Part shown: positions 12,646 to 15,740 of the stretch, piece by piece
Numbering within the stretch: position 1 is the stretch's first letter
Layout of the letters: the number at the start of each line of letters is the position of its first letter
NCBI GenBank assembly: GCA_050116155.1
Contig: JASFPE010000066.1
Location: forward strand, 1 to 15,740
Direction: 5' to 3'
DNA length: 15,740 bases
Origin: G020353355 sp050116155
Lineage (GTDB): Bacteria; Desulfobacterota; Desulfobacteria; Desulfobacterales; JAHEIW01
The notes under the pieces: generated by a model
The model's input: the letters and a program-made list of their open reading frames with translations, nothing else
What the model was told of the DNA's origin: nothing
The model's database searches: none
Position numbers and translations under genes: made by a program

Positions 12646-13869
12646 TTTTGATTCAAGAATATCAATTAAATGATCAATAACAATCTCAGCCACTTCTTGT
12701 TTGGTAAGCAGCGGCAATGATTGTAACTCTCCCGATGAATCGATCAATGTCACACGGTTTGTATCGACGGCAAAGCCGCTGTCACTGGCCGAAATATCAT
12801 TGGCTACGATGAGATCAAGCCCTTTGCGGATTAATTTATCCTGAGCATACTCCACCAACGACTCCGTCTCGGCTGCAAATCCGATGACCACTTTCAGAGG
12901 GTCGCTTTTTTTTCTTTTGCTTACCACCGAAGCCAATATGTCAGGATTCTGGACAAGCTTCAAGGACATGCTTTCTTGATTTTTTTTTATTTTATGTTTG
13001 GAAAAAGTGGCAGGCCGGTAATCCGTAACCGCAGCCGTCTTGATCAATGCATCAGCTGTCGATATATTCTTCAATACGGCGGTATGCATTTGCTTGGCCG
13101 AATTCACGGAGACGTCCTTCACCCCATGCGGCACGTTAAGAGATGTTGGACCATGGATCAAGACAACATCAGCGCCCCGGTCACGCGCAGCATAAGCCAG
13201 CGCATAGCCCATTTTTCCACTGCTGCGGTTGCCGATAAAGCGCACCGGATCGAGGGCTTCGTGTGTACATCCCGCGGTTACGACGACGCGAGTACCGTTC
13301 AGTGTTCTCTGCCGGCTTATTAGCCAGCGGGCGGCATCGAAGATATCCTGAGGTTCGGACATGCGGCCGACGCCCATCGAGCCGGAAGCCAATCTTCCTT
13401 CAACTGGTCCCACCGTATGTACCCCTCGTTTTTTCAGGACATCCAGGTTGGTCTGGGTAGCCGGATTTTCCCACATGGCCGATTCCATTGCTGGAGCGAT
13501 TAAAATCGGGCTGCGGCAAGCCAGCGCGGTGGTAACCACCATATTATCGGATAAACCATGGGCCAATTTCGCCATTGTATTGGCTGTGGCCGGGGCAATA
13601 ATCATCAAATCCGCCCGTTTTCCTAGGGAAACATGGCCGATTTCGGTTTCTTGCAGCAGCGAGAACATCTCGGTGCTTACCGGCCGATGAGTCAGGGCTT
13701 GAAAAGTAATGGGACCCACGAATTTTGTGGCAGACGCGGTCATAACAATATCAACCACGGCACCGGCTTTAACGAAGCGGCTGCACAGATCGGCCACCTT
13801 ATAGGCTGAAATGCCGCCGGTTACGCCAATAACGATGCTTTTGTCTCGAAGTAATGGAATTGTTGTCAT
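12628..13869 (-). CDS. coaBC: Bifunctional CoaBC: phosphopantothenoylcysteine synthetase/decarboxylase
   Basis: Second and third steps of CoA synthesis from phosphopantothenate: CTP-dependent ligation to cysteine (CoaB, C-terminal) and FMN-dependent decarboxylation (CoaC, N-terminal). In 413 residues, the CoaC part shows GVTGGISAYK (15-24), H79 (GHVSL), APATANTMAK (92-101) and PAMESAMWENPAT. The CoaB part shows DPVRFIGNRSSGKMG (207-221), AAVTDYRP (279-286), KIKK (293-296) and VIGFAAET (328-335). At two positions regarded as catalytic in E. coli Dfp the residue differs: the Asn of PAMN is E129, and the Cys of the LACG flap is S162. coaX ends six bases before this start, so the two are almost surely cotranscribed. 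The length is normal and no frameshift is seen. Confidence 0.93.
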   Translation of the reverse strand: MTTIPLLRDKSIVIGVTGGISAYKVADLCSRFVKAGAVVDIVMTASATKFVGPITFQALTHRPVSTEMFSLLQETEIGHVSLGKRADLMIIAPATANTMAKLAHGLSDNMVVTTALACRSPILIAPAMESAMWENPATQTNLDVLKKRGVHTVGPVEGRLASGSMGVGRMSEPQDIFDAARWLISRQRTLNGTRVVVTAGCTHEALDPVRFIGNRSSGKMGYALAYAARDRGADVVLIHGPTSLNVPHGVKDVSVNSAKQMHTAVLKNISTADALIKTAAVTDYRPATFSKHKIKKNQESMSLKLVQNPDILASVVSKRKKSDPLKVVIGFAAETESLVEYAQDKLIRKGLDLIVANDISASDSGFAVDTNRVTLIDSSGELQSLPLLTKQEVAEIVIDHLIDILESKSHASF

Positions 13870-13875
13870 CTCGGT

Positions 13876-14646
13876 TTACCCCATGCGGTTTAAATCATAG
13901 ATCAACCGTAATCCATTCAATGTCAACATTTGATCGACCGTCTCAAAAATACCACTTTCCTGCGCCAAAAAATGGGCCATTCCGCCGGTGGCAATGACCT
14001 TGGCGCCACCGCCCAATTCTGTTCGAAACCGATTCACCATTCCTTCAACCAGTCCTAGATAGCCAAAAATAAGGCCGGATTGCATCGCATGGATGGTGTT
14101 ACGTCCGATGGCCCCTGGCGGCGCCTTCAGTTCAATTCGTGGTAATCTTGCAGTTCGGCTGAAAAGCGCATCTGCGGAAATTCCCAGCCCGGGTGCGATT
14201 GCTCCGCCAATATAGTCGCCCTCTCTGGATACGGTATCAAAAGTTGTTGCGGTTCCGAAATCCACAACAATGCAAGGACAGCCGTGAAGCTCGCGAGCGG
14301 CCAAAGCGTTCAGAACGCGATCAGCACCCGCCTCGGCCGGGTGATCGATGAGGATTTTTACACCCGTTTTTATTTTATGCGTAACCAATAACGGTTCAAG
14401 ATGAAAGTAACGCTGACATAAATCGACAAAGTTGGCCGTTAGAGGCGGGACAACACTTGCCAGCGCTACACCGGTAACATCCGACCAGTTCGACTCATTG
14501 TACAGAAACAAATTTCGCAAAAGCATGGCATATTCGTCGGGTTGTTTTGCCTGGTCCGTCTTAATGCGCCAGTTGGCAACCCATTTATCGCCCGTATATA
14601 AACCAACCGTCGTATTGGTGTTGTTAACATTTATTGCCAGTAGCAT
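13876..14646 (-). CDS. coaX: Type III pantothenate kinase CoaX
   Basis: ATP-dependent phosphorylation of pantothenate, the first committed step of CoA synthesis. The 256-residue product has HPAEAGADRVLNALAA (102-117, with D109), VVDFGTATTFD (127-137, with D129), GGAIAPGLGISADALF (147-162) and TGGMAHFLA in the ASKHA C-terminal half. The N-terminal phosphate-binding motif, usually DxGNT, reads INVNNTNTT, so the otherwise conserved Asp is N6 and the Gly is N8. GAGGAGAG precedes the ATG at 14646. A small inverted repeat CCAGA-GCAGT-TCTGG (14670-14684) lies in the leader. The gene is transcribed divergently from pstC and is followed by coaBC after six bases. The family is clear; full activity is less certain because of N6. 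Confidence 0.92.
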   Translation of the reverse strand: MLLAINVNNTNTTVGLYTGDKWVANWRIKTDQAKQPDEYAMLLRNLFLYNESNWSDVTGVALASVVPPLTANFVDLCQRYFHLEPLLVTHKIKTGVKILIDHPAEAGADRVLNALAARELHGCPCIVVDFGTATTFDTVSREGDYIGGAIAPGLGISADALFSRTARLPRIELKAPPGAIGRNTIHAMQSGLIFGYLGLVEGMVNRFRTELGGGAKVIATGGMAHFLAQESGIFETVDQMLTLNGLRLIYDLNRMG

Positions 14647-14772
14647 AAATCACTCTCCTCAAAGAGTTGCCAGAGCAGTTCTGGTCCTTTCTCACGTTAT
14701 GGGAACATGTAATGCCAATAAAAAATCACTTCTGAGAAGCTGCAAAATTTAAGCAGATCAAATAGCAGAGAA

Positions 14773-14790
14773 TTGTTAGATTTTTGTTAA
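14773..14790 (-). promoter_or_regulatory. PHO-box-like direct repeat, minus orientation
   Basis: On the minus strand TTAACAAAAATCTAACAA holds two TAACAA half-sites exactly 11 bases apart. The layout matches the E. coli PhoB box (CTGTCATAAATCTGTCA) in spacing and in the central AAAT-CT and CA positions. It lies 127 bases upstream of coaX and about 150 bases upstream of pstC. It could serve either gene. Confidence 0.42.
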
Positions 14791-14849
14791 ATTCAAAGGT
14801 AAATTATTTATTAATTTACTAGCAAAGAACAAATCAAATTATTTGTATT

Positions 14850-14888
14850 TAACAAAGGCTAAATAAAATCCTAACAATAATCTAGCAA
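14850..14888 (+). promoter_or_regulatory. PHO-box-like phased repeats upstream of pstC
   Basis: TAACAA at 14850-14855, TAACAA at 14872-14877 and TAGCAA at 14883-14888 are spaced 22 and 11 bases apart on the plus strand. The core CTAACAATAATCTAGCAA (14871-14888) has the form CTnnCAnnAATCTnnCA, close to the two-half-site PhoB box. A possible -10, TATAGA (14900-14905), follows 11 bases after the last half-site with no -35, as in PhoB-activated promoters. The location upstream of pstC supports a phosphate-starvation control site. The binding protein is inferred. Confidence 0.55.
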
Positions 14889-14936
14889 AGCATGTCTACT
14901 ATAGATCACTTAGAACTTATCCAGGTTGGGTAATTT

Positions 14937-15740
14937 ATGTCACCGACGACTTTACTTTTTATACTGCTCACACTCTCTGTTTTTGGCTATTACCTGGGCC
15001 GCCGGCGTGCCTATGCTGTCGCTTTGAATGTTTCAGGTATCCAAGATCTGCATTCACGGCCGACGTACTATGGTGCTCTGGTGGCAATATGGTGCGGAAT
15101 TCCGGCACTGCTTTTGTTCGGATTCTGGCTGGCCTTTGAGGATAGTGTGATTATCCATATCATCACAGGCAGTCTGCCGGCAGAATTGAGAGATCTGCCT
15201 GACGATCGTCTTAATCTCTTTATCAACAATATTAAAAACCTGGTCAGCGGCAATATTGTATCTGGCAAAGTGAATCCTGAGATGCAGGCGGCCGCCGAAC
15301 ACTATCGAAATCTTAAATCCATCAGCAGTGCTGCATTGGCTGTTATCGTGCTTTCGTTTACCATTGCTGCCATAGCTGTTGTGCGATCAAAAATAAAGCC
15401 CATGCTGCGGGCACGCAATCAGGTTGAAAAAGCGATTAAATATATTTTGATCGCTTGCTCCACCATTGCGATTTTCACCACCATCGGCATTGTTCTCTCG
15501 GTTTTATATGAAGCCATCCGATTTTTTCAGGTGATACCCGTCACTGAATTCCTTTTTGGTCTTGAGTGGAGCCCGCAGATGGCCATTCGTGAAGACCAGG
15601 TCGGTTCATCCGGCGCCTTTGGTGCCGTGCCGGTACTGGTGGGTACTGCGCTGATATCGGTTATTGCCATGGCGGTGGCTGTACCCGTCGGGTTGATGTC
15701 CGCCATTTATCTATCTGAATATGCCAGTAAACGATTTCGT
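14937..15740 (+). CDS. pstC: Phosphate ABC transporter permease PstC, 3' truncated by window
   Basis: Inner-membrane permease of the high-affinity PstSCAB phosphate importer. The first 268 codons are present without a stop. An N-terminal region with membrane segments near 4-20, 44-66 and 132-150 includes a polar loop (about 85-130). It resembles the extended N-terminal domain (DUF3708 type) of long PstC proteins. The transport domain begins with a segment near 168-190, and the PstC-typical block LEWSPQ (209-214), GAFGAVPVLVGTALIS (226-241), AVPVGLMSAIYLSEYA (248-263) follows. The ATG at 14937 has only a weak purine-rich upstream sequence (AGGTTGGG). PHO-box-like repeats precede it. The remaining permease domain, and probably pstA and pstB, should lie beyond the window. 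Confidence 0.88.
   Translation, partial: MSPTTLLFILLTLSVFGYYLGRRRAYAVALNVSGIQDLHSRPTYYGALVAIWCGIPALLLFGFWLAFEDSVIIHIITGSLPAELRDLPDDRLNLFINNIKNLVSGNIVSGKVNPEMQAAAEHYRNLKSISSAALAVIVLSFTIAAIAVVRSKIKPMLRARNQVEKAIKYILIACSTIAIFTTIGIVLSVLYEAIRFFQVIPVTEFLFGLEWSPQMAIREDQVGSSGAFGAVPVLVGTALISVIAMAVAVPVGLMSAIYLSEYASKRFR

Noticed and set aside
14432..14752. Plus-strand 106-residue open frame over the start of coaX
   Set aside because: It is antisense to the conserved N-terminal part of CoaX, with no ribosome-binding site or family similarity.
15054..15302. Minus-strand 82-residue open frame
   Set aside because: It lies wholly antisense to the pstC coding region and shows no protein-family features.

Overview
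The window comes from a strictly anaerobic sulfate- or sulfite-reducing bacterium, most likely a Desulfobacterota member of the Desulfobacterales type. The main evidence is an intact dsrM-dsrK-dsrJ-dsrO-dsrP operon (6139-11230), which encodes the membrane complex that links the quinone pool and periplasm to cytoplasmic sulfite reduction. The surrounding genes (two-gene CoA block, phoU, pstC, cspA, a FKBP isomerase, a HpnP/DUF4070-like radical SAM protein) are ordinary chromosomal genes. No tRNA, rRNA, insertion sequence or CRISPR array was seen.

Layout. 1-2062: minus-strand genes for a TrmL-like tRNA methyltransferase, a two-site zinc-ribbon protein and an orphan pyruvate-kinase C-terminal-like protein. 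The gaps between them hold unusual 8-bp-period repeat arrays in inverted arrangement, a palindromic dispersed element and a 26-bp repeat present twice. 2314-4600: a plus-strand SlyD-like isomerase converges on a minus-strand radical SAM gene. Upstream of that lies a minus-strand cold-shock gene that ends in a clear intrinsic terminator. 4967-5982: two plus-strand regulatory genes, a stand-alone STAS protein and an RsbRD-N-domain protein. A near-consensus sigma-70 promoter and a leader hairpin lie between them. 6139-11230: dsrMKJOP with overlaps or gaps of 8 bases or fewer, ending at terminator-like hairpins. 11493-11700: decayed coding remnants. 11709-14646: minus-strand phoU, then coaX-coaBC (transcribed coaX first). 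14937-end: the start of pstC, preceded by phased repeats that resemble PHO boxes.

How the genes fit together. DsrM (NarI-like diheme b subunit) and DsrK (HdrD-like Fe-S protein) form a quinone/cytoplasm module. DsrJ (triheme cytochrome c), DsrO (Tat-exported ferredoxin-like) and DsrP (NrfD-like) form a periplasm/quinone module. The STAS and RsbRD-N genes look like the two halves of an RsbRD-type regulator encoded separately and placed next to the respiratory operon, which suggests a partner-switching or sensory link. CoaX and CoaBC catalyse CoA biosynthesis steps, yet each carries substitutions at residues usually regarded as catalytic. PhoU and PstC belong to phosphate uptake and sensing.

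The observations most worth checking are the octamer repeat arrays, the split STAS/RsbRD pair at the dsr operon, the CoaX/CoaBC active-site substitutions, the PHO-box-like array and the frameshifted gene remnant.
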